From assembly GCA_002751075.1 (NCBI GenBank), contig NAOQ01000589.1, positions 1-10,575 on the forward strand: 10,575 nucleotides of DNA, given 5' to 3'. Positions 9,701 through 10,575 of the stretch are shown here, piece by piece. This DNA is from Ichthyophonus hoferi. Its lineage: Eukaryota > Opisthokonta > Ichthyosporea > Ichthyophonida > Ichthyophonidae. Under the pieces are notes generated by a model. That model did no database searches and was not told the origin of the DNA. It saw only the letters and a program-made list of their open reading frames with translations. The translations under genes and the position numbers were made by a program. Numbering within the stretch: the stretch's first letter is position 1; the number at the start of each line of letters is the position of its first letter.

Positions 9701-10402
9701 TGTTAAATTATTTACATGGGCTGAATTAGGTATATATATAACTCGTAATAACACAGCAAGAATAACATAACATAACATAATATAACGTATCATAACATGA
9801 CATAACATAACATAAAATAACATAACATAATATAATATAACACAACATAACATAACATAACATAACATAGCAGAACATAACATAACATAACATAACATAA
9901 CAGAACATAACATAGCATAGCATAACAACATAACATAATATAACATAACATAACATAACATAATATAACATAATATAACATAGCAAAATATAACATAACA
10001 TAACATAACAGAATAACAGAATAAAACATAAAATATCATAACATATCATAACATAACATAATATGACAAAATATAACATAACATAACATAACATAATAAC
10101 ATAATATAACATAACATAGCATAACATAACATAACATAACATAACATAACATAATATAATATAACATAATATAATACAACACAACACAACATAACATAAC
10201 ATAACATAACATAACATAACATAACATAACATAACATAACATAACATAACATAACATAACATAACATAACAAAGCATAATATCAATAAGATATATTGGCT
10301 GTATGTACAGTGCACCCAACTAACAAGAAACCACACCATACCTTTATAGGTGTATGATATGGCGAATAGCTTGTATACAGAATGGAGAGAACTGGCAGAT
10401 AG
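6728..10402 (+). CDS. 5' part of a split gene encoding a TFIIS N-terminal (LW/TND) domain protein; TFIIS-, elongin A- or MED26-like, incomplete at the right edge
   Basis: Joined from four exons: 6728-6796, 8283-8345, 9184-9237 and 10350-10402. All introns are GT-AG with phases 0, 0, 0 and 2, giving 79 residues plus two bases. Visible features: an amphipathic first helix (residues 2-22), YLERLQNVPMTVECL (29-43) matching the family's second-helix-to-loop signature, TKIGKIIKKLKK (46-57) matching the conserved T-x-[IVL]-G segment and its basic run, and an A-x-x-L-x-x-x-W-[KR] ending (67-75) with L70 and W74. Length and motif order match the roughly 75-80 residue LW domain, a helical bundle used by elongation and Mediator factors in the nucleus to bind partner proteins around RNA polymerase II. 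T-K-I-G recalls TFIIS, the L-x-Y-L-x-x-L stretch recalls elongin A, and G-K-x-I recalls MED26. The downstream domains that would decide are outside the window. The domain call is firm; the family member is open. Confidence 0.85.
7021..7310. repeat. Interrupted trinucleotide tract (ATT/AAT and GTA-rich)
   Basis: About 290 bases with strong period-3 structure. ATT, GCT and ACT triplets dominate to about 7085; AAT, AGT and GTA triplets dominate from there on. Because stop triplets fall out of the main phase, both strands show open frames (7030-7287 on +, 6996-7277 on -) made almost only of I, V, T, A and M. This is composition and not a membrane protein. It lies inside intron 1. Confidence 0.8.
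8005..8180. repeat. 33-bp AT-rich minisatellite, about 5.3 units
   Basis: Units begin at 8038, 8071, 8104 and 8137, each exactly 33 bases. A more diverged unit precedes them (about 8005-8037) and a partial one follows (8170-8180). Each unit starts CCTTTTATAG or TCTTTTATAG, continues TATATATTATACCTT or TATACATTATACCTT, and ends ATATTATA. Neighbouring units differ by only one to three bases, with no length change. The array ends about 100 bases before exon 2. Confidence 0.9.
8283..8345 (+). CDS. Exon 2 of the LW-domain gene (residues 24-44)
   Basis: This is a 63-base exon between the acceptor TATATATAG (8282 is the final G) and the donor ATG|GTAGGT. In phase 0 it reads DRCLRYLERL, then QNVPMTVECLM. 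This matches the family pattern L-x-x-L-x-x-[IVL]-P-[IM]-T-x-[DE]-x-L closely, and is the strongest single piece of evidence for the gene. The junctions are in the same phase as exons 1 and 3. Local GC content is clearly above the flanking intron. Confidence 0.88.
8467..8530. repeat. Purine-only GA-rich tract
   Basis: About 64 bases that are almost entirely A and G on the + strand (GAGAGAGAGG, AGAGAGAGAAAGAGAG), starting about 120 bases after exon 2. GA-rich RNA can act as a splicing enhancer, but that role is only inferred here. Confidence 0.6.
8861..8990. repeat. 10-bp tandem array, 13 units of CACTACTATA type
   Basis: Thirteen consecutive units of exactly 10 bases, consensus CACTACTATA. 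Variants are CGCTACTATA, CGTTACTATA, CACTATTATA, TACTACTATA and CGCCATTATA. Most changes are C/T transitions at fixed positions, and the ATA end is almost unchanged. The Tyr-Thr-Leu-Leu type open frame at 8761-9039 is produced by this array. Confidence 0.92.
9184..9237 (+). CDS. Exon 3 of the LW-domain gene (residues 45-62)
   Basis: A 54-base exon in phase 0 reading ATKIGKIIKKLKKSSNET, the conserved T-x-[IVL]-G turn followed by a lysine-rich helix. The acceptor is TATCATAG|GCG (AG at 9182-9183). The donor ACG|GTACAC at 9238 is weak. It is chosen because reading on soon meets a stop and because exon 4 then continues the domain in register with almost no length change against TFIIS. Confidence 0.85.
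9238..10349 (+). other. Intron 3 of the LW-domain gene
   Basis: 1112 bases from GTACAC to TTTATAG, phase 0. The first half is ordinary sequence that includes an 87-codon open frame of unknown meaning (9360-9623). The second half is mostly the CATAA-type pentanucleotide array. Confidence 0.72.
9761..10280. repeat. CATAA/ATAAC pentanucleotide microsatellite array, about 520 bp
   Basis: A tandem array of ATAAC with scattered variants (ATAAT, ATAGC, AGAAC, ACAAC). Its right end is a pure block of 16 perfect units at 10191-10270. Interruptions are more frequent to the left, so the right end is probably the youngest part. Three overlapping minus-strand open frames rich in Met-Leu-Cys-Tyr-Val come from this repeat and are not genes. 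It ends 70 bases before exon 4. Confidence 0.95.
10350..10402 (+). CDS. Exon 4 of the LW-domain gene (residues 63-79, split codon 80)
   Basis: Acceptor CCTTTATAG|GTG (AG at 10348-10349) and donor GATAG|GTAATT at 10403, phase 2. The reading VYDMANSLYTEWRELAD matches the final helix of the domain (V-x-x-[LM]-A-x-x-L-x-x-x-W-[KR]-x-L), which supplies the tryptophan of the LW name. It lies only 70 bases past a large pentanucleotide array. No following exon can be recognised before the window ends. Confidence 0.83.
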
Positions 10403-10510
10403 GTAATTATTTGCATGTACTACGTACCGTATACTGCATAATGTTATAACATACCACCGTACATATTCTATCTCTATCTCTCTTTGTCATTTCATTCCAT
10501 TTAGCTCTCT

Positions 10511-10519
10511 TTTTTTTTT

Positions 10520-10563
<44 letters not shown>

Positions 10564-10575
10564 CTTTTTTTTTTC
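10511..10575. repeat. Poly-T tract at the right edge
   Basis: About 65 bases of nearly pure T, broken only by G at 10520 and C at 10564 and 10575, preceded by a CT-rich stretch (10467-10510). It may be a microsatellite, the 3' poly-A tail of a retroposed element lying in reverse beyond the window, or an assembly edge. Confidence 0.9.

Noticed and set aside
9689-10339. Several overlapping minus-strand open frames of 78-197 codons, rich in Met-Leu-Cys-Tyr-Val
   Set aside because: They are direct translations of the ATAAC pentanucleotide array. All three minus frames stay open because the repeat contains no stop in that direction.
1-10575. tRNA, rRNA, CRISPR array, retrovirus-like or DNA transposon coding sequence
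   Set aside because: I looked for the usual cloverleaf boxes, evenly spaced direct repeats with unique spacers, and reverse transcriptase or transposase motifs, and saw none that could be supported.

Overview
This is AT-rich eukaryotic DNA, most likely from an invertebrate animal. The signs are one spliced gene with very short exons and GT-AG introns, an animal-type start context (CACCATGG), many micro- and minisatellites, old interspersed repeats, and no bacterial operon structure. A flatworm such as a trematode or planarian would fit the base composition and exon style, but nothing here proves the lineage.

The left part (1 to about 6700) has no gene I can support. It holds a GC-richer hairpin at 120-152 and two diverged copies of one interspersed repeat facing each other (about 450-1075 forward, about 2345-3060 reverse). 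From about 3060 to 6700 it is unique-looking AT-rich sequence with a few inverted repeats.

The right part (6728 to the window end) is the 5' portion of a split gene on the + strand. Four small exons (6728-6796, 8283-8345, 9184-9237, 10350-10402) are each closed by GT/AG junctions, and their phases agree (0, 0, 0, then 2). Together they encode about 79 residues that read as one complete TFIIS N-terminal (LW, TND) domain. That domain occurs at the amino end of transcription elongation factor TFIIS, elongin A and Mediator subunit MED26. The rest of the protein lies beyond the right edge.

Each complete intron, and the start of the fourth, carries its own kind of simple or tandem repeat. Intron 1 has a trinucleotide tract and a strict 33-bp minisatellite, intron 2 a strict 10-bp satellite, intron 3 a pentanucleotide array of about 520 bp, and intron 4 a long poly-T run. 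The long open frames over these repeats, on either strand, are by-products of the repeats and not genes.
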